Below, piece after piece: positions 49,727 to 60,250 of a stretch of DNA of 64,000 bases; the stretch's first letter is position 1; every line of letters starts with the position of its first letter. Both the position numbers and the translations under genes were made by a program. A model generated the notes under the pieces. It ran no database searches, had not been told where the DNA came from, and worked only from the letters and a program-made list of their open reading frames with translations. Origin of the DNA: Amblyornis subalaris (lineage: Eukaryota > Chordata > Aves > Passeriformes > Ptilonorhynchidae); NCBI GenBank assembly GCA_018881555.1, contig JACAXG010000002.1, forward strand, positions 17,974,077 to 18,038,076, read 5' to 3'.

Positions 49727-49732
49727 AATAAA
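49727..49732 (+). promoter_or_regulatory. Possible proximal poly(A) signal
   Basis: AATAAA follows an ATA-rich run about 1.3 kb into the terminal exon. Use here would give a shorter 3' UTR that keeps the miR-182/30/132 cluster but loses the distal half. Only the hexamer and AT-rich context support it. Confidence 0.35.
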
Positions 49733-49935
49733 AGGTATGGTGCTGTATAGATCCTCTCTATAATCTGGAAAGTTTGATTACTTTTTATTAGAATCTTATG
49801 GGAGGGGAGGGATACAAAAAAGGAGGGGAAAACACCAGTGGTACATAGGAACTCGGTATAAAGAGGTTCTGAATAGGACAGTGTATACATAATTCTCCAA
49901 AGCGATATATGAAGTTTTTTTTTCCTTTGCATAAA

Positions 49936-49942
49936 AGCATTA
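49936..49942 (+). promoter_or_regulatory. miR-155 seed match (7-mer)
   Basis: AGCATTA complements miR-155 nucleotides 2-8. FOXO3 is a reported miR-155 target in mammals. A second copy lies at 51192-51198. Whether the positions are conserved cannot be judged from this window. Confidence 0.4.
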
Positions 49943-51191
49943 TGCATATAAATATATAAATATATTTTATTATGTACAGAAATGGATCATTATGCATGGA
50001 TGTTAGGAAAACAAAACTAGCATTTTAACCCAAAGTCTCAGTGCATGAGTCCCCACCGACCCGTGTCCCATGCAATGTGGAGTGACTCCCTCTCGCCACT
50101 GCCACCACACATGCACAGTCATGCACCGACACACACATGCATTNGTGGGCCCTTCCCCACTCCTTACTTTCCAGGTCCCTGAGGTGATATTGGTGAAACA
50201 ACAGCTCCTAGTGTGATGGACNTTTTGTTTTTGTACCGTAGCCCCCATGCTGTTCTCTCATACAGATCCACCTCTTGGTTTCTCCCCCCAGTTATTACTG
50301 TGTAGGCTCTGTGCAGTTGTGGTTAGCATAGCCCTGTAGCATATCAACTCTTCCAAGCAGCCAAGGGTTTTTCATTTGCCTTTTAAAAAAACTTCTCATT
50401 TCTTCTTACACTGAGGGGATCTGTTTGTCAGCGTGTGGCCTANTTGATTGCATTCATTGGAGCTGGCTGGTGCCCATTGCCCATGTCTGTCATCTGCCAG
50501 CTTCCCAGGATGCTTGTGTGGCACACCTGGGCATCTTGCTTATTTGAGTCCAGTAGCAGGCACCTTTTACTGAAATGGGTGAAGAGTTCATCACTGGCCT
50601 CCTCTGAGCGTGTACCATTAGCTTTTAGCTTCTTGGTACACCCCAAAATGTGAATGTGGGACCCCTGAAGGACTTCCCTCTGGGGTTTTTTTCACTGAGG
50701 CTTCTCTGCAGCTGCTGCCCTGTGGCTGGACTTGTGCCCCAGCCCCACGGTTTTGGCTGCCAGCAGAGCTTACTCGGTGGCTCCCCATGCAGCTTTTGAT
50801 CCCTACATGGATGAGCCTCTAGTGAGACCCATGGTGCTGCCCACAGACCCACCAGCCAGGTCACTGACAGAACTAGTAAGGTCTGACTTGATGGTATGGC
50901 CAAGGTGACCAAAACCNGTGGCCATTTGATCCAAATGACCAATGATCATTTTTTTTTCTTGGTACAGCTTCAGTTCTTGTCAAAGGCTAGGGAAGGCGTC
51001 TTGAAGCTTAAACCAAATGGGAGCAACTTCTGCTATGCTCCAGCAGCTGAGCCTGCTTGGGTTCTGTGGAACTGCCTCCCACTGGCAGAAAGGAGAGAAA
51101 AAACTATGGCCTGTTCAGAAAATGGAGAAAAAACACTTGGTTTANAGATAGCCCATCAATGGCAGAGAAGTTTTTTTAAAAAAATAATAAA

Positions 51192-51198
51192 AGCATTA
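51192..51198 (+). promoter_or_regulatory. Second miR-155 seed match (7-mer)
   Basis: AGCATTA again, 1.26 kb downstream of the first. Two matches in 4.2 kb is somewhat above the chance expectation for a given heptamer (about 0.26), but the evidence is only sequence complementarity. Confidence 0.38.
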
Positions 51199-51569
51199 GT
51201 GGCTGAAAGGCTTAACCTGCCTCCCAGCAATGTCAGGGAGAGCATTTCCACTGGCCTGGCTGGGACAGCTTGGGTCCCTGCTTTGGAGAACATCCCAGCA
51301 CCCGCTGAAGAGGGATGGACTTGGCCAACCTGTTCAGTTTGGTGTGGTTTCTGTTGCTCATTTTTGGGGCCAAAATTTTCAAGTGGAAGTGCCTGGTGTC
51401 AGGCACCAAACGTCGGGGACTCCAGCATGGTCGCAGGGGGCGAGCTGCTCTGCCCTCATGGCTTCTTGAAGGAAGAGGAGGTGACAGGTCCCCCCAGGCC
51501 CAGGGGAAGGTCACCACCCTCTACACCTGCTGAGGTGCCCAGCAAAGGCCCTTCACTCCAGAGGTGCTA

Positions 51570-51575
51570 AATAAA
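51570..51575 (+). promoter_or_regulatory. Possible internal poly(A) signal
   Basis: AATAAA in the context GCTAAATAAATC, about 3.15 kb into the terminal exon. No clear GU-rich downstream element follows, so use is uncertain. Confidence 0.3.
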
Positions 51576-51693
51576 TCTTGCTGAATTCAAAGGGCCACTT
51601 CTTTAGGTGTCAAAATACAGACTTGAATAGCTAGTTTGGGAAACCTACCTGTTGAAAATTTGGCCTTTGAGTCTTTGAACATGTTTATGCCTA

Positions 51694-51751
51694 GAAGTTT
51701 TCCTTGTGAAATCCTGTAAAATGAAGTTTTCCTTGTGAAATCATGTAAAAC
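51694..51751 (+). repeat. 29-bp tandem duplication in the FOXO3 3' UTR
   Basis: Two adjacent 29-nt copies (51694-51722 and 51723-51751) both read GAAGTTTTCCTTGTGAAATC, then CTGTAAAAT or ATGTAAAAC. They differ at two positions, so the duplication is fairly young or is maintained. Each copy carries a TGTAAAA core. Confidence 0.88.
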
Positions 51752-52235
51752 AGATGAAGGTCATGGTCACAATTACATGGTTATCATTTGAACACTTGGT
51801 CTAAGCAAAAGGTATAAAAAGGTGGTATTTATGGACTTTATGGTCACAGGTTGGGGCTTGATTTAATGATTTTGTAAAAAAATTTTCTCTTGAGAATAAT
51901 TGGATAGTTAAACACTGCTTAACTCCAGAAATTTTTGTGCCACCGCTTAAAAAAGTTACCTTTTAGGTCATGTATTTCTCTAAAATTATATAATTGCTTG
52001 GCAATCGGTGTCCTGTGAGTGTTTCAAGTACACAATATACCTTTGGAATTGCCAACAGATGCGAAGGGGGACCAGATACANTTCGTTACTATGGGTTGGA
52101 AAAAATGGACTGTACATTTGGCTTCACATGTTTAACTTTTTTTTTAAAAAGTTGCATGATTGGAAAAAATATGTATACAGTATCTGTAAAACTGTTTTAT
52201 CTGTTTCTGTTTCAAGCCATGTAAATTGGAAGAAT

Positions 52236-52241
52236 ATTAAA
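52236..52241 (+). promoter_or_regulatory. Possible variant poly(A) signal ATTAAA
   Basis: ATTAAA, the commonest variant of the poly(A) hexamer, lies about 360 nt before the main signal, in an AT-rich part of the 3' UTR. It would yield a slightly shorter transcript. Confidence 0.3.
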
Positions 52242-52590
52242 TCCACAGCCTTATCGCGCATGGCCGTCTTTACATACTGAAGAGCTGAACAGTTTATACT
52301 TTTCATTTGGGCTATCTTGTACTTTCATTTGAAAGCAGACACTCTCACGTTGCAGTCTTACTGAGGATTTTATATTTNAAAAAAAAAAAAAACCAAGAAA
52401 AAAGATGCTGCCCTGGAGGAATATATTACCTTACTACTCAGAGGTTGGAAGGAAGTTTGTTTTGGAGCAAAACCTGCCCCTTTCCAAATGAAGTAGAGAT
52501 GCAGAGCTTACTCCACTTGGTGTTAGTAGATATTGCCTTGTGTATTCCATTTTAAATTGTAATCTAGTTTGTAAAAGAGATGGTGACGCA

Positions 52591-52598
52591 TGTAAATA
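52591..52598 (+). promoter_or_regulatory. Pumilio response element overlapping the poly(A) signal
   Basis: TGTAAATA fits the Pumilio consensus TGTAHATA and shares its last four bases with the AATAAA at 52595-52600. Two more TGTA motifs lie at 52558-52561 and 52570-52573, the usual position for CFIm25 binding upstream of a cleavage site. Confidence 0.5.
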
Positions 52599-52600
52599 AA
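52595..52600 (+). terminator. FOXO3: Main FOXO3 poly(A) signal
   Basis: Canonical AATAAA, preceded by three TGTA elements within 40 nt and followed after about 30 nt by a T/G-rich downstream element (TTTGCTCTGTTTTATTGTGT, 52631-52650). Cleavage is expected near 52615-52625. The surrounding sequence resembles the end of mammalian FOXO3 mRNA as I remember it. Confidence 0.8.
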
Positions 52601-55153
52601 GCATAATGGATCTCTACATTGCACATTTGCCTTTGCTCTGTTTTATTGTGTCATAGACAGACATGTAAACACAGGACCTGGAGCGGGGGTGACTTTCAAG
52701 CTGTAAGTGAAAATGGCTGGTGAGGGGTTTGGGGCTGGGGAGGGGTCCCAATCTTGCATCCACTGATACCTTTCAGTGCATATTGACGTGGGCTTTGGCC
52801 CTTCAACCCTTCAGCCAAGCCAGTGTAGTTTTGGTGGTCANATAACCCCAGTGGGATCATTTACTGCTGCTAAAAAAAATCACAAAGTTCACTTGATTCT
52901 GGGGACAGAGAGGGGTTGTCCCCTGGGGTGGCAGCTGCACTCTGCAGCTGCAGACGAGCTTGCCTGACCTGGGAGACAACCAGACCAACTGCAGACTCGT
53001 TGGGAGAAGGGTTACACACCCTCCCCCCATGGGCTTGGCTGGGTTTCAAACTGTCTTTAAAAAATGCCTGGAGTACTTGAAACCACCCGTTTGGGATTTG
53101 GGATAATAAAACCAGCAGCCTGACTCAGCAGAAAGTTGTACTGAGGGCTCTGGCCAAGGCACTGGAGAGCATGCTCGGAAACGAGAGACATGTCAACAAA
53201 AAAACTCTTCTCCCACCCTAATGGGAAGCCACAGATGTATATGGTCCTGTGGAGTCGTTTTTCAGGAGGAAATTATATTTTCTAGAAAGAGGAGCCTTTT
53301 ACTCACAGGAGCGAGGGGGTTCTCATGACTCCAAGGGGACAAAGAATGATGTCGTCCATCCAGAGCCCCCAGGAATTGTCCTGAAGTACTGCAGAAATAA
53401 AGAGCAGCTTGGGCATACCCTTTGTTTAACATAGCAAGAGCTGTTCAGGCTTTGTCCTAAGTAGAGATAGCCTGAAACAGTACAAGATCCAGACAGAGAA
53501 TAGCCTTTGACCAGGAGGAAGTGTGCATTAAACTTCCCGCAGTGAGAGCACACTNGTCCTGCAGCAACTGCAGCTTCCCCTCGGAAAAGGAGCTGTTTTG
53601 CTTTTCTTTTTCTGAAGGCTTCTCCAAGGCTGTGCCAGGGAAGGACCCGTGTCCTCTGACTTGGCATCGCCCCACTGGTATTTGGGACAAATTATGTGAT
53701 TGTTTAGCCCAGTGAGGTGCCAGGTCAAAGGGACTCAGCTCTAACCTGAATTTAGGCAGGGACAGCAGCAGCAATGAAGATGAGCTGATCAAATCCGGTG
53801 TAAGTTTTGTGCTGAACCTTCTTGGTTGTGTTGTGCAATGCCTTAGCTGTGACCTTCAGTTCACCTGGCCTTGGAATAGATCATTCTTATCTTTCACAGT
53901 ACTTTCAAAATAAGTCCAAAAATTTTAAACCTTCTCCAAGTTGTCCCAGAAGGCAAAAAACTTTTCAAGTTGCTGCTGAGGTTGATGAGGCAACAGAGAG
54001 CTATTTTAGGAGCTCCCCACCACATATGCTGAGTTGCAAGTTCAACCAGACCAGGGAAAACAGTATTTTACAGCTCTTGTTTGGTGAGTGCTGCCAAGGA
54101 AGTCAGGGGTGCTTTCAAGAGGGCTGAGATAAGCAAATCTGGGAGGCTACCTCTTGTACTGGTGTAGTCATCATGACTGGAATCTCCATGTTCAAAAGGA
54201 AGTCTTGGATGAAGTGGTGCCCAAGCCAGATGGAGTAGATACTGCTCTTGCTGGTGCACAGATTCATCCCACTGCCAGTGGCTTCTGCAGTGTCTCATGG
54301 CATCTCTGTTTGCCCAACCCAGACCACAGAGCTTTTTTCCCACTGGCTCTGCCTGTGGAATTTTTTAAAATGAAAATATATTTATCACGTAAGCAAGAAG
54401 CATAGAAAATTCCCCTAGAACAACAACAAAAAAACCAAGTAGGCTTTTTTTTTTTAACTGCAGTTTAAATCTTTGAGAAACTTTGGAATCATTCGACAAA
54501 ATTCAGAACCTTCAGTTTGGAATTTTAACTTTGGCACCTGGATTTCCTTTTCAGATTCATGACATGAGCAGTTTTGCACATGTCAAAACATTTACTTATT
54601 AGAACAAACTGTCTCCTGCTTTTATATTTGGATGGTTTGATGACATACCAAGGACCTGGTTTAATCGACAAAANGAGATAAAATGTCCTGATTCAGTAGG
54701 AACAACTGGTCTAAATGAGGGTAACTGTTGTAACATTCTCTTAATGTTACTTTATGCCATGCAGGTTTAAAGATGCCTACATCCTGTGAATGACATGTGG
54801 TGAAATGAGGGGAAAACTGTAAAAATATATGANAACTCACAAAAATATTTCCAACTTCCAAGACAAATATAATCCTGATGAGGAGTTCTTTCCCTCAATT
54901 GTCACTCTTTTTGAGGCAATACCTTAAAACTTTGGTTTTGCTGAAATTTAAAGCACAGAGCAATTCCCAAGAGTTGCCTTTCCCTGGGAATTAGCCTCCC
55001 AGCAGTGCTTACTGCAATGGGCAATGAGGCTGCTGCTGGCATCTGTGGAGCCTGGCAGCACGGGAATGTCAGGCTTTGGCTCTACTTCATGCTCTGGGGG
55101 CCACTATAAGGCCTGAAAAATCCCATGGGTTGTGCATCAAGGTCCAAGGCAGG

Positions 55154-55202
55154 AGGACTGGGAGGACAGCAGGACTGGGAGGACAGCAGGACTGGGAGGA
55201 CA
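55154..55202. repeat. 17-bp tandem repeat, about 2.9 copies
   Basis: Units AGGACTGGGAGGACAGC at 55154-55170 and 55171-55187 are identical, and a third partial copy runs to 55202. This is a small minisatellite downstream of FOXO3. Confidence 0.92.
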
Positions 55203-55576
55203 TTGGGAGCAAAGCACAGCAGATGTCAGCACCTTGCTCCGGTATATGGTAACCTCTCTGAAGATTCAACTGCTGCATGAGCAATGGTTCCTTCTTCTCT
55301 TCCTAACCACCTTGGGAAAGAATGGCATTGGTTAGAAAGTGCTAATTAAGAAATACAGGTGTACTCTACCTCTGACCTCCAAAAGATGGAGGAAAACTGC
55401 ATTGGTAGAGCCACCTCAGAGGTCCTCCCTGGAGAGATGCAGAGGAAGCTGCTCCTCACGCCTTCCCCTCCAGGAGGGCGAGGTCCAAGCTTTCCAAGCC
55501 TCTGCTGTGAATGACTGGCCTGGTGTCTGTCTTGCATTTGTTGTTTCAGTAGAAAATTTGTACTTCACCAGCACTC

Positions 55577-55605
55577 TATCTTAAATCTCTTTATCTTAAA
55601 TCTCT
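55577..55605. repeat. 15-bp direct repeat
   Basis: The 14-nt string TATCTTAAATCTCT occurs twice, separated by one base. It is a recent small duplication. Confidence 0.8.
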
Positions 55606-57864
55606 ATTAGGCTCCTCTTACTTAAGGCTACCCGGGCTTGTACACCATTAGCTAGTTTATGGATGAACGTCCTGGAGAAAAGTCACTGCTTAGAAAGCAA
55701 TTCATAAAAGACATACAATAAAAAAANCCGTAGTCTTTTTACTGATTAAATGAAACCCATTGTCATTCACACTTCTCTGGAGAGTCATATTTGCAATATC
55801 AAATTGTGTTATCAACCTCAGTGTGCATCTGTTAGTGCAAATTTGTGGTGAAGCTGTCTCATTTATACGGAAGTTTTTGCCATGCACTGTCACTCAGCCT
55901 AGCAGACTCCCATGGAAAAGCCACAATTTAAGTCAAAATTCTACTGTGCCTGAGCAGTTATAAAGTTGCAGTGGCTTTTAGAGCTGGGAGATATTTAAGT
56001 CTCTTCCTGGGGAAGGCAGCTGCCTATGAGTGTCTGTTCTGAAGCTTCTGCCTCTGGAGAAGGTAGCAGAGGGGAAAGTCAGGCGAGGATGTACAGGGGG
56101 TCTTCACTTTGCAGTGGAGGCAAACTTTGAGTTTGCTCTGTGGTCTGGTTAAGGTGTTGTCACCAAAGGGTCAGCGCTAACCAGCTTTCACAGACAGGAG
56201 CAGTCACGTGGGAAATTTCCCTGGAGTAACACAAATGCAAAGCCTCTCTTCCCTTTTCCCTCACCCATAACAAGCACTTCAGAGTGAGCTCATTTCACTC
56301 TAGTTTTCACCAGAGGACATCAAGGTGACAAGTTGCCTGCAGAAAGTGCCCCGAATTTCTGGGTCTTGGGGGACATGGCTGAGACTCTGCTGCTATGTTT
56401 CCAGCCTCTTAAATCTCCTCCCTGAATATCTTTGCTTTTCCACAATCTCTNCACCTTCCCTCGCCAGAGCTTTTTTCTCTTATTACAAAAGGGCCTTTGG
56501 GATGACAACATGATGTTGCTGTTAGCAGGAGCCCCTCAAGGCTTGGTTTTCCCACACAAATGGATGTGTAAGGAGCAGGGGGGTGGCCAGCTCCCACCTT
56601 ACATATCTCATGGACCATGCAGCCAAGTGGGCTTTGCCATGTGTGTGGAGAAAATGTCAAGAGATGGGAGCACACAGGAATGAAAAATATAGCGACAAGT
56701 GGAAAGGGGTTAATAAAATGCTACTCTTTAAATGATACAATGCCATGGGGGCACCTGAACCACTTTTTAATTCCTTTCAGTCATTCTTCAATCCATATCT
56801 AAAGTCNCCGGTGTTTTCCATTGCTGTCAGCAATGATTCTCCTCTCCTTTGATCCTCATGATTCTTTCTTTGGAAATAAATATTTATTTTCTCTTTTTCA
56901 GTCTATGACTTTTTTACGTTCTCTGTTTTTCTAGGGCCAGTTATTACAACATTTGTGGGGTCAGTTATGTAAGTTGTGGACATGATTATTTTTTCTGATG
57001 CTTTTATTTAAGCAAGAAACCCAGGGATCACTGTTACCTGGTAAGAGCTCATTGCCGGGACAAGTCACAGCATTCCAGCTACACTAGCAAGAAATGCTCC
57101 TTGTTCTGCTGCTTCAAGCTACACCTGAGTTTGAAGACACAGTTTGCTGCTCTAGTTGTGTCAGCCACCGTTTCCTGACATAGGCTAAACAGTGAACATT
57201 GCTTCACTTGGTATTCCAAGTTTGCAGCCAATGTGGTCTTGTGGCTGTATTCAAAGGTCTGCTAGGGTCAGGAGATGCAGAACCGAGAGTACAAACGGTT
57301 TGTGGGCCTCTTACCAGGTATGGCTGCTCAAAGGGACACAGGCACACCACTTCAGAGCGAACTGCTACAGACAAAAAAAATGGGAAAAAAATGAATGCCT
57401 TGTTCTTTAAAAAAGTGTCTCTCTTTGTTCGTGCTCTGCCAAGTTTTTCTGTGAGAAATGGATATTGTGAAGTAGCTATAAAGGTGCAACCTAGAAGAAC
57501 CAGCTACAGAGTTGGCAGTGGTGTCTGCCCTCTGGCAGTGCTGGCACTTGCGACTTGCAATACTTCCTGGGGCCATAATCTGCAAAATAAAATTGAAAAA
57601 CTGATTCTCTCTGTTTCAGTGAATCAAGAACCTACAAACTTTTCCNCTTGAAGGTTATCAGAATTCTAACATTTTTATGCTGATGACCTCATCCATAAGC
57701 TAGCAAAAGGCTTATCTGTTTCTTTTCCACTATAATTGACAATCCTCTGTAGGCGCATGTTCAGCATTTCAAGACTAACTTTAAGGTCAAATTTACCATA
57801 CGAGCAGATTGGATGAGCTCATGGTTGAGGAAAGACCGTCTAAAGGTGACTTGTCTAACATATC

Positions 57865-57878
57865 TACACACACACACA
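57865..57878. repeat. (AC)7 dinucleotide repeat
   Basis: Seven AC units, a short microsatellite in the downstream intergenic region. Confidence 0.75.
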
Positions 57879-59504
57879 GAGGCAGAGTCCACACACATTT
57901 CTTTTCAGTCTAGCCTTGTCTCAGACATGACCCATATGCCAAGAGTATCAGGATGAAGCTGTACTAGAAATGTTAGGTGTGGGTTGAATTTGGCACCTGA
58001 GATATAAGATAATAATAATAGTCTGACAAAGGAAATGTTTGAAGAAATAGAGCAGAATTTCATTGTTCTGACCCCTCTTATCTGAAATCTGAATTACAAC
58101 AAACTGCTAAAGTACCTACTGTTTAAGCAGTTTACTCCCAAATTCTGTGTTTGCAGACATGAGGCTGTGCCACGTCACAGAAAGTGTACAGAGCCCTGCA
58201 CCTCACTGCTGAACGTGGCCATGTTCAGCACAGGTGCTGCAACAGCTCTAACAGCACCCGACACAAGCCCTGGAGAGCCTCGTCCCCCGCGCATGGGACA
58301 GTCACCTGCAAACCATGGCCTGTAACAACACCTGGGCACGTGCTCAGCCTGGCTCAGAGCGCAGCTGCCAGTGGAAGGACTGCACCTGCTTGGCTTCTTC
58401 GCACAAAACTGATCTATGGAACTCAAAGTGTGATAAAACTGCAGGCACGGGTGAAAGTGGGAAATGAGTAGGGGAGGTTAAAATCTGTGTCTTCAGCAGC
58501 ATCCTCTCCACCCTATTTCACAGGCCGTTATGGGATGCAGACTCTCCTGTTGGGAAACGATGATCTGCTGAAAAGTCTTTTTCCCCTGGGGATTTCTCCA
58601 CTGTGTCCCATAAACGTTTTGGCCATTTGCCAGTTTTCAGCCCCTCCAACTTCCACCTGGCAGAAAAACCGTGGGTGTTTGGCCACAGAAGAGGAATTTG
58701 GAGATAGCAACTGGTTTTTCACCAAGACGCTTCAGCAACTATCAGCTCTCTCGTGTGTGTTTCCAAAAGTAGGACTTGTGTGCCCTCCCTTCTATCCTCC
58801 TTCTGTGAGCCTAATCTCATGCCCCTGGTCCCCCTGCCAGCTGCCCCACCCAGCCTTGGCTGGATGCCCATGGCCGCGGGGCCCTGGAAGCCCGAAAGCT
58901 GGCAGCAGCCTCTTGGTGCTGGTGGGTCAGCCAGCCCAGCAGCTGCAGGACGTTTGCCCAGCACCCAGCAGGGCCCTCGTGCAGAATGAGGAGTCCACCA
59001 TGTGCCAGCGTGGGGAACTGGGAGGGAAAATCAGCCAGGTGAGATTCAGCAGACGAAGGTGCTGTGCTAAGGAAAGAGACCAGCTCCCAAACACCAAGGG
59101 GGCACAAGCAGCAGCCCTGGAAAAAAGGTGCTGTGGGCAGTAATGAACTAGAAACTGTCTGAGCTCCTGCTGTGGAGTTGTGGCACTGGGACAGTCTGAG
59201 CTGTTTGAGCCAGGCTGAAGAAGAACAAGAGGCAGTGAGAACGGGGACTTGTGGGAGAAGGCTGATGTTATTTGTTAGAACAAGCGGAGAGGGGACACAA
59301 AATACCTTTGCATTATTTCATGTAGAAAATTACTTGAAAATCCCCACCATTCATACACACTAAGGAGAGGACATAGCTGTGTTTCATCTGCAGCAAATGT
59401 AGGTTATGTTCTCTTAGCTATGAGGATAATTAGCACATTTCCTTGAGGTGTGGACTTTTCCTCATTAAAGGTGTTTTTTGGAGCAAAATGTTTGCCTGGA
59501 TGTT

Positions 59505-59571
59505 CTTTGGCCCTGCCTCAGAGCAGGAGGATGATCTCCTGAGGTCCCTTCTAACGTCATGCTCCTATGAC
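59505..59571 (+). mobile_element. Short, decayed CR1 3' end remnant
   Basis: GGAGGATGATCTCCTGAGGT, CCCTTCTAAC and a decayed terminal CCTATGAC resemble the last 60-70 bp of a CR1 element. Assignment rests on this short match only. Confidence 0.6.
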
Positions 59572-59794
59572 TTGCCTTAAGGACCTAGAGAAGCTTTAAA
59601 AACAAGACAAAAAAAAAAACCAAAAAGCACAGAGGCTTCTGTCCTTTCCTACCTGAGGCCTCTATGTACAGTAGCAAATTATTATCTTTTCTCCTGGTTT
59701 GACTGTAACAGGTATTGAGTAATGTTGTGCCACTGTGCTGACACATGAGCCAGGGTGTGCCCCCGACCCCAGAGAGGTATTGATGTAGTACAAC

Positions 59795-59861
59795 CATAGA
59801 ATCACAGAATATGCTGAGTTGGAAGGGACCCCTCGGGATCATCGAGTCTGACTCCTTCTGA
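59795..59861 (-). mobile_element. Very short CR1 3' end, antisense
   Basis: Read on the minus strand, this is the terminal 67 bp of a CR1 element. Its first 37 bp (59795-59831) are the exact reverse complement of the last 37 bp of the CR1 at 30166-30698, so both come from the same subfamily. Extreme 5' truncation is typical of CR1 insertion. Confidence 0.88.
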
Positions 59862-60230
59862 ACCAGAACTATAAACATAGGTGAAAATGCAGATATTCCT
59901 GCAGGGGGTCAGTTTTGTTTCAGAGGTGACTTTTTTCCCTTGCTGAGGGTGTGTGTTGGCCCTCCTGGCAGGGATGATGGGCCAGACCACAACAAGATGC
60001 AAGCAGCAAAGCCCCACCGACTGTGAGCAGCAGGACTGGTGTGGGCAGTGACATGGGAGACATGTCAGGGAGAGGCAGCTTTGGGTGAGNACCTGCTTAT
60101 CAGAAAACCCAGGCCCTAGTGAAAGATGCAGCCTGAAGCCTTTTGGGGTGTCCCCATCACTGCTGCCAGGCCACCAAGGCTGCTGTCTGGGAGGGTGTCC
60201 TTCTGGGTCAGGAGGAGTCAGACAGCCCTG

Positions 60231-60250
60231 GCAACTGTGGGCAACTGTGG
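60231..60250. repeat. 10-bp tandem duplication
   Basis: GCAACTGTGG occurs twice in direct succession, followed by GCAAAG. This is a simple slippage duplication. Confidence 0.8.

Larger units (their letters stand above)
48422..52620 (+). other. FOXO3: FOXO3 terminal exon, 3' UTR (about 4.2 kb)
   Basis: This exon is wholly untranslated. Its opening (CCTCAAACTGACAC, CCCTTTGCCAAATCTG, CAGCAAGTGGACAGTGATAC) is recognisable FOXO3 3' UTR sequence, conserved with mammals. It ends at a poly(A) signal at 52595-52600, with likely cleavage around 52615-52625. Inside are 8-mer seed matches for miR-182, miR-30 and miR-132/212, a 42-nt pyrimidine tract, two miR-155 heptamers, a GC-rich CpG-containing patch at about 49160-49320, AT-rich repeats at 49690-49740 and 49940-49980, and a 29-bp tandem duplication at 51694-51751. 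The exact 3' end is inferred. Open frames within it (for example about 224 codons at 50896-51570) carry no protein signature. Confidence 0.85.

Noticed and set aside
50647..50654. AATGTGAA as a miR-23 site in the 3' UTR
   Set aside because: It is a full 8-mer match but isolated, and I have no supporting knowledge of conservation; kept out of the feature list.
50896..51570. 224-codon open frame within the FOXO3 3' UTR
   Set aside because: It is interrupted by N bases, has no family resemblance, and lies inside an exon recognised as 3' UTR.
58487..59143. 218-codon open frame downstream of FOXO3
   Set aside because: It lies in GC-rich sequence where stops are rarer. The translation is low-complexity Pro/Ser/Gly with no domain, and overlapping frames on both strands are also open.
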